A DNA stretch of 57,806 nt from Lacrimispora amygdalina (lineage in GTDB: Bacteria > Bacillota > Clostridia > Lachnospirales > Lachnospiraceae): assembly GCF_003432035.1 (NCBI RefSeq), contig NZ_QOHO01000041.1:1-57806 (forward strand), written 5' to 3'. Positions 1-11,997 of the stretch are shown here, piece after piece. The position numbers and the translations under genes are program-made. Numbering within the stretch: the stretch's first letter is position 1; each line of letters opens with the position of its first letter. The notes beneath the pieces were generated by a model. That model searched no databases and had not been told where the DNA came from. It saw nothing but the letters and a program-made list of their open reading frames with translations.

Positions 1-15
1 TAATTAATTATACCA

Positions 16-56
16 AAAAATCGCTGAAGTCTCACGACCTCAGCGATTTTTCTTTT
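16..56 (-). terminator. Rho-independent terminator, probably bidirectional
   Basis: A perfect 12-bp inverted repeat (AAAAATCGCTGA / TCAGCGATTTTT) with a 12-nt loop, A-rich on one side and T-rich on the other. It lies about 40 bases past the stop of the repeat protein on the minus strand and could also stop transcription from the left. Confidence 0.85.
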
Positions 57-90
57 AGGGGAGTTTTTTTACAGCCCCTTTTTATATAGC

Positions 91-849
91 CTATCTGCAC
101 CGTCCGGAATTACATCTTCTTCGGTGCATTTCATTAAGAAGCAGTACAGACACAATATCGCCCAGCCAGCCATTCCCCTGAGGCGGTCCGGGTTTGGCCC
201 CCCAATAAGGCGGCTTTGGTCCGGGACCTGGTCCCCAGTACGGCGGTTTCGGTCCGGGACCGGGTCCCCAGTACGGCGGTTTTGGTCCGGGCGGACCCCA
301 GTATGGGGGTCTTGGCCCGGGGCCGGGTCCCCAGTACGGCGGTTTTGATCCGGGCGGCGGTCTCCAACCTGGAGGTTTTGGTCCGGGCGGTCCCCAGCCC
401 GGAGGTCCCCATGTGGAGTAGCGGTCATTGATTTCTGCCTTTTCTACCTCTTCATATTCCCAGTCCATCGACTCTGGCTGCGTCTGCGCGGCCGCTTTTG
501 TACTGTCGTTGTTCCCCATCAGCAGTTCGTCAGTTATGGTTCCCTCCTCGCGAATCTTTGCGCAAATGGAATCACAAACCTGATGAATGAGCAGACGGTC
601 GGGGAACTCATCGTACATTGGACTGTCTTTATAATCCAGATGATCACATGCGGAAACAACGTATTCCTGCAGACGCTTCATATGTCCCGGGTACATTCCC
701 TGTAAATATTCCAGATCCCTTGCAATGATATCTTTCGGCTCCAGAGAACTTTCCCTGATGCTCCTGTCACCATAAAGCATATATGGAGGCAGGCTCTCAT
801 TATCCTTTCCATAAGTATAGTCCGGGTTGCCTGGCACGGTTGTTATCAC
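91..849 (-). CDS. Hypothetical protein with C-terminal Pro/Gly/Tyr/Trp repeats
   Basis: A 252-residue protein of unknown function. Residues 1-140 are an ordinary, mostly helical domain with acidic stretches and the conserved-looking segment MYDEFPDRLL (78-87). Residues about 147-225 are a low-complexity tract built on the unit PPYWGPGPGPK, repeated with small changes at a period near 11 residues (33 bases). The end is a short hydrophobic segment followed by a basic, Cys-containing tail (HRRRCNSGRCR). There is no signal peptide. The start is a GTG (849); a second GTG four codons later is about equally placed relative to the GGGAG upstream. Such tracts are typical of surface, spore-coat or sticky scaffold proteins, but that role is only a guess. 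The gene stands alone between a terminator and the nucleotidyltransferase gene. Confidence 0.75.
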   Translation of the reverse strand: MITTVPGNPDYTYGKDNESLPPYMLYGDRSIRESSLEPKDIIARDLEYLQGMYPGHMKRLQEYVVSACDHLDYKDSPMYDEFPDRLLIHQVCDSICAKIREEGTITDELLMGNNDSTKAAAQTQPESMDWEYEEVEKAEINDRYSTWGPPGWGPPGPKPPGWRPPPGSKPPYWGPGPGPRPPYWGPPGPKPPYWGPGPGPKPPYWGPGPGPKPPYWGAKPGPPQGNGWLGDIVSVLLLNEMHRRRCNSGRCR

Positions 850-915
850 TCCCTGCTTTTAGCTTATACAACACCATTCTATGCCAGGAAAGTGGAAAAA
901 GTTCGGATATTGCAG

Positions 916-1836
916 TTAAAAAAGACGATCCGGATAAATTCCTTTTGAAACCAGCTCTCTGATGGCCGCAGAAACAGCCGGTTTATCTTCCTTATAAGTT
1001 ACCCCAAACCATTTATCCCTTGTTTCCAGCACATGGACTCTGGCTTTATCCTGGCTGATCAGTCGGTCAATAATCTTTGGAAGCAGATATTCAGACTTTA
1101 TATCCCCTTCCTTCAGGCTTTCTAAAAAGGCCGGAAATCCACGTTCCAGCTCCGCCAGGAATGCAGGAGACAGCCCCCACATATTCATGGATACATTCTG
1201 TTGCAGCGGTACTTTTACGGAATTACCCGCCTCATCCTTTCCGCAGGCTTCACCGTTTTCCATAACCAGCTCATAGGTCTCCGTAACTTTCTGTAAGACA
1301 CCATCATCCCCCACCTGACATACCCCTCTGGTCACACCCCCGTTCTCACTTAAGGTGTTGCCCAGTATGAATCCACTCATACAAAGATCAAAAGGTTTCA
1401 CATCAGTGTTCATCTGATTAACCAGATAATCATGAATCTTTACAAACCCCTCTTTGCCGTAATAATCATCTGCATTGATCACTGCAAACGGCTCCCGTAT
1501 GACATCTTTGGCACATAGAATTGCCTGTCCTGTTCCCCAGGGTTTGGTTCTTCCTTCCGGCTTATAAAATCCCTCAGGCAGATCATCAAGCTCCTGAAAA
1601 GCATAATCCACAGGTGCAATCTTCTCAATCCGGTTTCCTATGATCTCTTTAAAGTCCAGTTCCAAATCCTTACGAATAATAAACACAATTTTGTTAAAAC
1701 CGGCATTTAGAGCATCATAAATGGAATAGTCCATTATGATCTCTCCACTGGGTCCAACCGGCTCCAGCTGTTTGATCCCGCCGCCAAACCGGCTCCCGAT
1801 ACCGGCTGCCATAATTACTAATGATGTTTCTTTCAT
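916..1836 (-). CDS. Sugar-phosphate nucleotidyltransferase family protein
   Basis: A 306-residue enzyme of the NTP-transferase (GT-A-like) superfamily, which couples a sugar phosphate to a nucleoside triphosphate. The N-terminus has the signature loop MAAGIGSRFGGGIKQLEPV (residues 9-27) that binds the nucleotide; the acidic NADDYYG motif (121-127) should bind the metal, and KPWGTGQA (99-106) matches the substrate-loop region. The length fits a single catalytic domain without a left-handed beta-helix. The exact sugar cannot be told. AGGGAG lies 8 bases before the ATG, and a TATACT -10-like element lies upstream. It is monocistronic, between the repeat protein and the ATP synthase terminator. 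Confidence 0.85.
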   Translation of the reverse strand: MKETSLVIMAAGIGSRFGGGIKQLEPVGPSGEIIMDYSIYDALNAGFNKIVFIIRKDLELDFKEIIGNRIEKIAPVDYAFQELDDLPEGFYKPEGRTKPWGTGQAILCAKDVIREPFAVINADDYYGKEGFVKIHDYLVNQMNTDVKPFDLCMSGFILGNTLSENGGVTRGVCQVGDDGVLQKVTETYELVMENGEACGKDEAGNSVKVPLQQNVSMNMWGLSPAFLAELERGFPAFLESLKEGDIKSEYLLPKIIDRLISQDKARVHVLETRDKWFGVTYKEDKPAVSAAIRELVSKGIYPDRLF

Positions 1837-1932
1837 AATACATTCTCCCTGTTTGATTTTATCTGTTCCTTAGTATATCATAGTTTGAGCAGATAATCCA
1901 CAATCCGGGCTGTTTCCGGAATTTCTATCCAC

Positions 1933-1977
1933 AAAAAAGGGACTTAAACCACTTAAAACGGTTCAAATCCCTTTTTG
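1933..1977 (-). terminator. Terminator of the ATP synthase operon
   Basis: An imperfect inverted repeat of about 17 bp (AAAAAGGGACTTAAACC / GGTTCAAATCCCTTTTT) directly after atpC. On the minus strand the hairpin ends in a run of T. Confidence 0.8.
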
Positions 1978-2376
1978 TTATTTCGTAAGCGAAATTCTTA
2001 CAAGCGCCTTTTTTAACGCCGTTTCCGCTCTTACTATATCTATTTCTCCGCTCTGCTCTTTCAAGCGGCGTTCTGCACGAACCTTTGCCTCTTCTGCACG
2101 GTTTAAATCGATCTCCTCCGGCCACTCCGCCACTTCAGCCATTATTACGATCTTCTCCGGTAAAATCTCAAGAAATCCTGACATCAGAGCAGCTTCTTTT
2201 ATGCCGCCTGCTTCATGAATTTTTAAGACTCCCGGCGCTGCAATAGCCGTCATGGGAATATGTCCGCGGTATACACCGATCTCGCCTTCTGTTGTGGTAA
2301 GCTCTACCATTGAGGCATCTCCCTCATAGAACTTTCTTTCAGGAGTTATGATCTGCAGTTTAAATAAATCAGCCAT
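1978..2376 (-). CDS. atpC: ATP synthase F1 subunit epsilon
   Basis: A 132-residue epsilon subunit, part of the central stalk that joins gamma to the c-ring and restrains ATP hydrolysis. The N-terminal beta-sandwich is clear (LQIITPERKFYEGDA and GEIGVYRGHIPMTA), followed by a helical hairpin rich in Glu, Arg and Ala (about 85-125). It is the last gene of the atp operon, 11 bases after atpD and just before the terminator. Confidence 0.97.
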   Translation of the reverse strand: MADLFKLQIITPERKFYEGDASMVELTTTEGEIGVYRGHIPMTAIAAPGVLKIHEAGGIKEAALMSGFLEILPEKIVIMAEVAEWPEEIDLNRAEEAKVRAERRLKEQSGEIDIVRAETALKKALVRISLTK

Positions 2377-2387
2377 CTTCCCACCCC

Positions 2388-3794
<1,407 letters not shown>

Positions 3795-3823
3795 TTATTT
3801 ATATTTCATTATTTATTAAGGAA

Positions 3824-3848
3824 GTTCGGCTCGTTTCGTTCTCCGAAC
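3824..3848 (-). other. Small hairpin between atpG and atpD
   Basis: GTTCGG / CCGAAC arms with a 13-nt loop in the only sizeable gap (68 bases) between the F1 genes. There is no T run, so it is not an obvious terminator. It may affect message processing or stability, but that is inference. Confidence 0.4.
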
Positions 3849-3850
3849 AG

Positions 3851-4714
3851 TTATGATATTGCATTGGCACCGGCTATAATTTCGGTAAGCTCCTGGGTAA
3901 TGGAACCCTGTCTTGCCCTGTTATAAATCAGCCCAAGCTCTTCTATCATATCTTCCGCATTATTGGTTGCAGAGTCCATGGCAGTCATTCTGGCCCCGTT
4001 TTCACTGGCTACAGCCTCTAATAAAGCGCCGTAAATCAGACTGCTCATATATTTGGGAATAATGGAATCCAGAACCTCATCTTCATTCGGCTCATAGTTC
4101 ATAAGTGCCAGATCCGCTTTTTCGCTTCCTTCTGCCATCTCAACAGGAAGAAGTTTCTTTAATGTGGGAATCTGGGTCACCGTATTCTTAAATGAAGTAT
4201 AGACCAGATAGATCTCTCCGATCCGGTTTTGCCCAAATGCATCCAAAAGCTCCATGGTTATGTCAGCAGCATCGCGGTAAATGGGCTCATTGATTACCTC
4301 GGAATAATCCTGGGCAATATTGTAACCCTTTTTTGCAAGCGCATCCTTACCCTTACGGCCAATGGCATAGACATCAGTAAGCTCCGGTTTTAACCGCTCA
4401 TCCTGAAGGACAAGCTTTGCAATGTTGCTGTTGTATCCGCCGGCAAGACCCCTGTTGGAAGTAATGACTATCACTGCCTTCCGCTTGGAATCACCTGCCT
4501 TTAAATACTTATGCTCAATTGTCCCGGACTTTCTAAGCATGGAGTTTATGGTATCGTACATCATATCATAGTACGGCTTGGAAGCTTCTGCTTTTGCTCT
4601 GGATTTCTGCAGTTTTACGGTAGATATGAGTTTCATGGCTTTGGTAATCTGTTCGGTACTTTGAATACTATCTCTTCTTCGTTTGATATCCCTAATGGAT
4701 GCCATGATTTTCAC
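3851..4714 (-). CDS. atpG: ATP synthase F1 subunit gamma
   Basis: The 287-residue gamma subunit, the rotating shaft of F1. The N-terminal helix starts with the typical ASIRDIKRRRDSIQSTEQITKAM, the middle has the conserved ITSNRGLAGGYNSN segment (about 84-97), and the C-terminal helix carries NRARQGSITQELTEIIAGANAIS. The length is normal. It follows atpA by 6 bases. The true start may be the second Met (MASIRDIK), three codons in. Confidence 0.97.
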   Translation of the reverse strand: MKIMASIRDIKRRRDSIQSTEQITKAMKLISTVKLQKSRAKAEASKPYYDMMYDTINSMLRKSGTIEHKYLKAGDSKRKAVIVITSNRGLAGGYNSNIAKLVLQDERLKPELTDVYAIGRKGKDALAKKGYNIAQDYSEVINEPIYRDAADITMELLDAFGQNRIGEIYLVYTSFKNTVTQIPTLKKLLPVEMAEGSEKADLALMNYEPNEDEVLDSIIPKYMSSLIYGALLEAVASENGARMTAMDSATNNAEDMIEELGLIYNRARQGSITQELTEIIAGANAIS

Positions 4715-4720
4715 CTGCCT

Positions 4721-6256
<1,536 letters not shown>

Positions 6257-6805
6257 TTACGATATCTGCAGCTTTGACAAGCTGCGGCGCAGCTCATAAA
6301 TCTGCGTCTTAATACTGGAGTCCACTACCCGGTCACCGATCCGGATTACCAGTCCTCCGATAATGGAAGGGTCAACCTGATAAACCATCTCAAACTCCTG
6401 ATAGCTGGTTGTTCCCAGCAGTTTCTCGAGAAGCTGGGCTTTCTGCTCCTCTTTTAATTCCACAGCGCTGGTTACATGCGCCACGCCGATTTTTTTATAT
6501 TCCTTGACAGCGTTAATAAAGTACTCACAGATTGCATTGATTTCCTTTTGTCTGCCTTTTTCGACAATGACTGTCAGGAACCCCATGAGAGCTTCCGATA
6601 CCCGTCCGCCGAATACTTCCTTAATAATCCCGGCTTTTTCTTCTTTGCCTACCTTTGGATTATCAAGAAGTCCTGCAAGATCCTGATTTTCTGCAAAAAT
6701 CACCTGCAGGCTTTTTACTTCCTCGAACAAAGCGTCCACTTCCTGTTTTTCCAGGGCTTCCTCAAACAATGCATCACCGTATACTTTTGATACTAGCTTT
6801 GCCAT
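6257..6805 (-). CDS. atpH: ATP synthase F1 subunit delta
   Basis: A 182-residue delta (OSCP) subunit, the peripheral-stalk clamp on top of F1. The N-terminal helical domain (YGDALFEEAL, then DNPKVGKEEKAGII) and the C-terminal part with the family signature VDPSIIGGLVIRIGDRVVDSSIKTQ-like end (about residues 144-168) are both present. Its start overlaps the end of atpF by 13 bases, which suggests translational coupling. Confidence 0.95.
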   Translation of the reverse strand: MAKLVSKVYGDALFEEALEKQEVDALFEEVKSLQVIFAENQDLAGLLDNPKVGKEEKAGIIKEVFGGRVSEALMGFLTVIVEKGRQKEINAICEYFINAVKEYKKIGVAHVTSAVELKEEQKAQLLEKLLGTTSYQEFEMVYQVDPSIIGGLVIRIGDRVVDSSIKTQIYELRRSLSKLQIS

Positions 6806-7308
6806 GTACTCTCACCCATCTCTTTCAAGGTTTCATTAATGAGAGAATCCTGTATGGAAGTATCAATGGATGCAGCCACGACTTTGCCGGCCATAACAGA
6901 TGCGATGGATATGATCTGTTCTTTCATATCATCAAGCGCTTTCTTTCTCTCCAGTTCCACTTCACGATTTCCTCTCATAACAATGCGGTTCGCTTCTTCC
7001 CTGGCTTCTGATAAAATCTCTGCCTCACGCTGCTTCGCTCTTTTTCTTGCATCCTCCAGAATCTCTTCCGCCTCTTTTTTAACTTCTAAAAGTCTGGCTT
7101 CGTATTCTTCCTTCATTACATGAGCTGCTTCTTTATCTTCGGCAGCGCTTTTCAACTCTCCTGCAATCTTTAACTTTCTTTTTTCCAGAGCATCACGCAC
7201 CGGATTAAAAAGCTTATAGGATAAAGCAAAAAACAGAAGAAATACGTTAATGCCAGTGATAAACGCATCGAAAAGCAGCTGTGGGTCAAATCCCAATAAT
7301 CGTTCCAA
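6793..7308 (-). CDS. atpF: ATP synthase Fo subunit b
   Basis: The 171-residue b subunit of the peripheral stalk. One N-terminal membrane helix (about residues 9-28, DAFITGINVFLLFFALSYKL) is followed by a long charged coiled coil (about 40-140, rich in Lys, Glu, Ala and Arg). This layout and length are usual for the family. It follows atpE by 48 bases and overlaps atpH. Confidence 0.95.
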   Translation of the reverse strand: MERLLGFDPQLLFDAFITGINVFLLFFALSYKLFNPVRDALEKRKLKIAGELKSAAEDKEAAHVMKEEYEARLLEVKKEAEEILEDARKRAKQREAEILSEAREEANRIVMRGNREVELERKKALDDMKEQIISIASVMAGKVVAASIDTSIQDSLINETLKEMGESTWQS

Positions 7309-7356
7309 GGTTTCGCCTCCTCTCGCTCTTTCTTTTTATTCCTGCCAGACCCTTAT

Positions 7357-7632
<276 letters not shown>

Positions 7633-7657
7633 TTAAAATAATTAGTAAATTGTTTCA

Positions 7658-8359
7658 TTAATCCAACTTATCATTTACATATACCATGGTCAGCATACAG
7701 AACACATAGGTCTGTATACAGCCTGAAAACAAATCACAGTATACATGTAAGAATGATGGGATACCGATCTTGACGAAGATTGGCATCATCCCATACCACA
7801 ATCCCATGATCACGACTCCTGACATCATGTTACCAAACAAACGGAGTGCCTGTGATAATGGGTTTGTAATTTCTCCGATTAAGTTAATCGGAAACAAAAC
7901 GGGAAACGGCTGTGCAAGACTTGTAAGATGTCCGATTCCGTGGTTTTTGATTCCCTGGTACTGAACGATGCAGAATGTGAATACACCGAGCATAAATGTG
8001 ACACCAAAGTCTCCGGTCGGGGTTCTAAGCCCGAATAAACCGCTGATATTGCATAATAAAATGAAGAGGAAGATTGTTCCGATATAATTGACAAACTTCT
8101 TGGCATTATGCCCCATGGTGTCCTTCACCAGTTTATCCAGTGATTCAACCAGCAATTCCATAATATTCTGGAATGTGCCCGGCACTTCTGTAGCCCGCTT
8201 CATCTTCCGGTCTGTGACAAATGCGAGAATTAAAATCACGATTGTCACAATGCTTAGACCGATTTCTGTTGTTGTTACCCATAGATCCTGCCCGAACGCG
8301 TGAAACTTTGTGACACCTTTAATCATAAAGTCCACATTACTGGCATTCGCAATGACCAT
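7658..8359 (-). CDS. atpB: ATP synthase Fo subunit a
   Basis: The 233-residue a subunit, a multi-span membrane protein that forms the half-channels facing the c-ring. The conserved segment with the essential Arg is seen in NPLSQALRLFGNMMSG, preceded by PINLIGEI. The C-terminus is hydrophobic and typical (QTYVFCMLTMVYVNDKLD). It is encoded between the AtpI-type protein and the c subunit, the standard position. Confidence 0.96.
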   Translation of the reverse strand: MVIANASNVDFMIKGVTKFHAFGQDLWVTTTEIGLSIVTIVILILAFVTDRKMKRATEVPGTFQNIMELLVESLDKLVKDTMGHNAKKFVNYIGTIFLFILLCNISGLFGLRTPTGDFGVTFMLGVFTFCIVQYQGIKNHGIGHLTSLAQPFPVLFPINLIGEITNPLSQALRLFGNMMSGVVIMGLWYGMMPIFVKIGIPSFLHVYCDLFSGCIQTYVFCMLTMVYVNDKLD

Positions 8360-8421
8360 ACGCTATAGCCTCCTTTCTTATGATAATGCACAAAACCGCA
8401 GCTAATTAAACTTAATTTGTT

Positions 8422-8811
8422 TCACTTACGGGATGCGATCCTGTGGATTGCAGGCTGCAAGAATGCTCCTGCCTTGAGTCCTAAGACTCCGATTACAACT
8501 GCTACCGGATTAAACCAGTCTGAAAACCAATTGATAACTATTACCAATATGGCAACAAGCAGCAGATAACGGATAGCTGCACTTATTATTCCCCGTTTCT
8601 GAACGATTCCGGGATCCTGAGATTTCATGGACCGGTCAAGCACCAGTGCCATGGAAAAAAACATGGCAAGAGCGAGCACCATTCCAAGGAGCAGACCTGC
8701 GTAAACAGAGGTCCTGGGATAAACGAAAAACGATCCCAGCAAAATTACCGCAGTAAAAATCACAATTCCTGCCGAAACCTCAACAATCAGATTCTTTGTT
8801 GCTTTTTCCAT
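8422..8811 (-). CDS. atpI: ATP synthase subunit I-like membrane protein (AtpI family)
   Basis: A 129-residue protein with four predicted membrane helices (roughly residues 13-31, 36-58, 75-95 and 98-117) and a basic end. Size, membrane pattern and position directly before atpB fit the ATP synthase I-chain family, thought to help assemble the c-ring or import Mg2+. The sequence itself has no strong motif, so the family call rests partly on position. Confidence 0.8.
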   Translation of the reverse strand: MEKATKNLIVEVSAGIVIFTAVILLGSFFVYPRTSVYAGLLLGMVLALAMFFSMALVLDRSMKSQDPGIVQKRGIISAAIRYLLLVAILVIVINWFSDWFNPVAVVIGVLGLKAGAFLQPAIHRIASRK

Positions 8812-8826
8812 TACAAGTCCTCCTGC

Positions 8827-9162
8827 TTATTTAAGCTTCTCGTCACTGTCCTTTTTTATACGGCTTGGCTGCTTGGGTTTACTCACCATAGGATTTACTT
8901 CTCTTTGCCTTTCCATGCGTGCTTTCCGATCCGCTTCCTTTTCTTCCCTCTCGTTCATGGCAAGTGTGGCTTTCGCAATCTTATATGCGTTCAGACCGCC
9001 AGCCATAAAGCCAATAATAAGGAATAACAGCAGCAGCTTTGTTCCTGCATACCGGTCGAAATAGTAACCGGCAAGAATACAGACAAATACAGGCACCATG
9101 ACACTTAACCCCAGCTGGGTTACCATCAAAAGACTCCTCATTACACTTTTGTTATGACGCAT
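8827..9162 (-). CDS. AtpZ/AtpI-type small membrane protein
   Basis: A 111-residue protein with two membrane helices (about residues 9-31 and 38-58, the pattern of the F0F1 AtpZ / ATP synthase I family, including GYYFDRY and GFMAGGLNAYKIAK) and a long, very charged, Lys/Glu/Arg-rich tail. The open frame extends 43 codons further upstream, but the promoter of the operon lies inside that extension, and the ATG at 9162 is preceded by AGGTG at a good distance, so I start it there. It is the first gene of the atp operon. Confidence 0.82.
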   Translation of the reverse strand: MRHNKSVMRSLLMVTQLGLSVMVPVFVCILAGYYFDRYAGTKLLLLFLIIGFMAGGLNAYKIAKATLAMNEREEKEADRKARMERQREVNPMVSKPKQPSRIKKDSDEKLK

Positions 9163-9201
9163 GAATTCACCTGCCTTCTGCCTCCTGCACATATAATAGA
9201 T

Positions 9202-9230
9202 ATTATACCTAATAAATTTTGCTTTGTCTA
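9202..9230 (-). promoter_or_regulatory. Promoter of the ATP synthase operon
   Basis: On the minus strand: TAGACA, 17-base spacer, TATAAT, with a transcription start expected near 9195 and the first start codon at 9162. This gives a short, sensible leader with an AGGTG ribosome binding site. Confidence 0.75.
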
Positions 9231-9368
9231 TTATATACGGAAATTTAACTTGTTTTTTAAAAAAATGTATAATAAATGAGCAATTGTACATAAATGAAGC
9301 ATAGATATGCTTTAATATTTGTAACCAACAAAAAACGTTATTATTCTACATATTACTTTTAAAAATTA

Positions 9369-9421
9369 CAAAAATACCTGACTCTCTACTGGGAAAACCA
9401 GAGAGAACCAGGTATTTTTAT
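9369..9421 (-). terminator. Terminator of the choline microcompartment operon
   Basis: A long hairpin: the outer arms AAAAATACCTG / CAGGTATTTTT enclose the inner arms CTCTCT..CTGG / CCAGAGAG with a GAAA-type loop. It lies just after the last shell gene and ends in T on the minus strand. Confidence 0.88.
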
Positions 9422-9429
9422 AAAGACAA

Positions 9430-9714
9430 TTATACTTCTTTTGCAGCAGGAAGAATTGTTTCAACTTCTGCATGCGGACGGGGAATTACATGTACGGAAA
9501 CCAGTTCGCCTACACGCTGAGCTGCTGCTGCACCTGCATCAGTTGCTGCCTTAACAGCTCCTACATCGCCTCTTACCATAACGGTAACAAGACCGCCGCC
9601 TACGAATTCTTTACCAATTAAAGTTACGTTAGCTGCCTTAACCATAGCATCTGCTGCCTCAATAGATCCAATTAAACCTTTAGTCTCGATCATACCTAAT
9701 GCATCATATTTCAT
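9430..9714 (-). CDS. BMC-H shell protein (PduA/CutA type), distal copy
   Basis: A 94-residue bacterial microcompartment hexamer protein, one canonical BMC domain. The classic start [20 protein letters not shown] and the [14 protein letters not shown] segment are present; KEFVGGG (35-41) probably lines the central pore. It is almost identical to the shell protein at 24314-24604 (one Ile/Val change at residue 33 and different last residues). It is the last gene of the operon, so near-twin shell proteins sit at both ends. Expected location: facets of the choline microcompartment shell. Confidence 0.95.
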   Translation of the reverse strand: MKYDALGMIETKGLIGSIEAADAMVKAANVTLIGKEFVGGGLVTVMVRGDVGAVKAATDAGAAAAQRVGELVSVHVIPRPHAEVETILPAAKEV

Positions 9715-9759
9715 TTTTAAATCCTCCTGGGTTTTTATAATAAATTTTTAATAGTTCCC

Positions 9760-10395
9760 TTATTTAACAATTGTAATCTTAGATGAACCGGAAAGTCCCA
9801 TAGCATTGGCTTCTTCCGTATCCAAGTGGCATTCTAATGCGGAAGTCTCTGTTACGCGGATTGCCACGTTGTTAAAGATTCCTCCACGGATGCCCTCTGT
9901 CTCAATTTTAACTGTTTCACCGTCGTGTACGCCGAATTTTAAAGCGTCAGCCGGTGACATGTGAATATGTCTCTGGGCGATGATTAAGCCCTCTTTTGTC
10001 TCTACGGTGCCTTTCGGTCCTACCAGTGTAATTCCTGGTGTTCCTGCCAGTTCGCCGGACATTTCAGGTGTTGTATTTCTGCCAAGCTTAAAGCAGTCGG
10101 CAGCCAGAATTTCCACCTGTGTCTGTTTTCTTACAGGACCTAAAATGCGGACTTTTTCAATGGCTCCCTTGGGACCGCATACCGTTACCATTTCCTTGCA
10201 TGCATACTGTCCGGGCTGAGACAGCTCTTTCATATTGGTTAGCTCGTAGCCTTTTCCAAAAAGAGTATCCAGATCTTCCTGAGACAAATGCACATGGCGG
10301 TTGGAAACGCCTACCGGAATCGTCAGCTCATCACTGCCGGATTCTGATTTTACAGCATCCATTAAGAGCTTGATTACCGCTTCATACTTATCCAT
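9760..10395 (-). CDS. pduL: Phosphate acyltransferase, PduL type
   Basis: A 211-residue enzyme that converts acetyl-CoA and phosphate to acetyl phosphate, recycling CoA inside the microcompartment and allowing ATP formation by acetate kinase. Two PduL half-domains are visible, each with a zinc-binding His pattern: SNRHVHLS (about 31-38) and QRHIHMSP (about 141-148). An N-terminal stretch of about 20 residues (DKYEAVIKLLMDAVKSES) looks like the amphipathic encapsulation helix of microcompartment cargo. It lies 25 bases after the active aldehyde dehydrogenase gene, which supplies its substrate. Confidence 0.93.
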   Translation of the reverse strand: MDKYEAVIKLLMDAVKSESGSDELTIPVGVSNRHVHLSQEDLDTLFGKGYELTNMKELSQPGQYACKEMVTVCGPKGAIEKVRILGPVRKQTQVEILAADCFKLGRNTTPEMSGELAGTPGITLVGPKGTVETKEGLIIAQRHIHMSPADALKFGVHDGETVKIETEGIRGGIFNNVAIRVTETSALECHLDTEEANAMGLSGSSKITIVK

Positions 10396-10420
10396 TGCTA
10401 TTCTCCTTTTTCAGTTCTGA

Positions 10421-11971
10421 TTACTGGCCTTTCATAGCCAGAACGATTTCCTTTACAAGAGCCGCAAGCTTATCATTGTCATCGCAGTTACTCTGGCAGG
10501 AAGCTGCCGGAGCGCTTTCCTTTTTCTCAAAGGAAGCTACAAGCTCAGCAGGGCTTAAGCAGGAGGAAGTCTGTGTTTTTTCTTTCCACATGAAAGTTGG
10601 GTCGTCATCTACAATGGTTGCGCAGTCTTTTAAGCCGAATGCTACTGTCTTAACGTTCAGTAAATGTTTCGGGCTTACGTTCTCAGAAACAGAGCTTCCG
10701 CCGCAGGTTCCGCAGCCTAATGTGAAGGCAATTGGAAGACCTGTGCTGATTCCGGTTCCGCCCTGGCTTCCGCCTGTGTTAACAAGAATTCTGGAAGCTG
10801 GTTTTGCTGCAAATTTTAATACCATATCTCTGTCCTGAGTATGAATGCTCATGGTATGTCCGATACCGTTCTGTAACAGACGGTAGCTTAAACCACATGC
10901 TTCTTCCCAGTCCTTAACGGTATAGAAACCGAGAACTGTTGTCAGTTTTTCGTAGGATAACGGGTAACCCTCGCCAACGCCTTCCTGCTTACCGATTAAC
11001 ACTCTTGTGCCTTCCGGAATGGTAATGCCTGCAGCTGCAGCAATCACTTCAGGAGAACGTCCTACAAATTTCGCGTTCATGTTATGACCATTTTTGAATA
11101 ACAAACTGCAAACCTTATCGGTTTCTTCTTTTGTCATGAAGTAACCGCCCTGGCTCTTTAACTCTGCTACAACCTCTGCATGATTGCTCTCTTCGCAGAT
11201 GATGGACTGCTCGGAAGCACAGATCGTGCCATAGTCAAATGTTTTGCTGGCCATAATGGTTCTTACTGCATGTTTTACGTCAGCTGTCTTTTCGATGTAT
11301 GCCGGAGAGTTTCCTGCGCCTACGCCGATTGCAGGTTTTCCTGCACTGTATGCAGCCTTTACCATACCAGGACCGCCTGTCGCGATGATTAAGGATACCT
11401 CCTTGCATTTCATCAGCTCATTGGTTGATCCCATGGAAGGCATGGTTACACAGCCGATAATTCCCTCTGGTGCACCAGCAGCCATAGCAGCTTCACGCAT
11501 AACCTCTGCTGCCTTCTGAGTACATTTTGCAGCAGATGGATGCGGGGAAAATACAATTGCATTTCCTGATTTAATTGCGATCATGGATTTGAAGAATACA
11601 GTGGAGGTAGGGTTTGTGGAAGGTACGATACCCATTACAAGACCTACCGGCTCTGCTACGTCAAAGGTCTGCTTTACGGTATCTTCGCAAAGAATTCCTC
11701 TTGTCTTCATGTCCTTGATCTCTTCATATAAAAGTGTGGAAGCTGCGTGGTTTTTATAAGCCTTATCCATCACTTTACCGAATCCTGTTTCTTCAACTGC
11801 CATTTGTGCAAGACACAGGGAATGCTCTTCGCCTGCCTTTGCCATACTTCTTAAAATAGCATCAATCTGTTCTGCCGTATATCCGGCGATTTTTTTTGCG
11901 GCCGCTTCTCCGCATCTGGCTAAATCCCTTGCTTCCTGGATGGAACGCAAATCATAATCAAAATTTTCCAT
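10421..11971 (-). CDS. CoA-acylating aldehyde dehydrogenase, catalytic copy (EutE/PduP type)
   Basis: A 516-residue acetaldehyde dehydrogenase that makes acetyl-CoA from the acetaldehyde released by CutC. The catalytic cysteine is seen in [11 protein letters not shown] at residue 251 (codon 11219-11221). The glycine-rich segment [16 protein letters not shown] and the segment [14 protein letters not shown] are also present. A Ser/Ala-rich linker after residue about 460 ends in a short helix ([16 protein letters not shown]) that fits a C-terminal encapsulation peptide. It has a paralogue in the same operon (20868-22352) in which the cysteine is replaced by serine. This one should be the working enzyme. 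Confidence 0.93.
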   Translation of the reverse strand: MENFDYDLRSIQEARDLARCGEAAAKKIAGYTAEQIDAILRSMAKAGEEHSLCLAQMAVEETGFGKVMDKAYKNHAASTLLYEEIKDMKTRGILCEDTVKQTFDVAEPVGLVMGIVPSTNPTSTVFFKSMIAIKSGNAIVFSPHPSAAKCTQKAAEVMREAAMAAGAPEGIIGCVTMPSMGSTNELMKCKEVSLIIATGGPGMVKAAYSAGKPAIGVGAGNSPAYIEKTADVKHAVRTIMASKTFDYGTICASEQSIICEESNHAEVVAELKSQGGYFMTKEETDKVCSLLFKNGHNMNAKFVGRSPEVIAAAAGITIPEGTRVLIGKQEGVGEGYPLSYEKLTTVLGFYTVKDWEEACGLSYRLLQNGIGHTMSIHTQDRDMVLKFAAKPASRILVNTGGSQGGTGISTGLPIAFTLGCGTCGGSSVSENVSPKHLLNVKTVAFGLKDCATIVDDDPTFMWKEKTQTSSCLSPAELVASFEKKESAPAASCQSNCDDNDKLAALVKEIVLAMKGQ

Positions 11972-11997
11972 GTTCCGTATCTCCTCTTCTAAAAATC

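Noticed and set aside
134-431. Several overlapping frames and regular repeats at 134-431, at first sight a repeat array such as CRISPR
   Set aside because: The repeats have a 33-base period in frame with the coding strand and no unique spacers; they encode the Pro/Gly/Tyr/Trp tract. The extra frames are a by-product of the GC-rich repeats.
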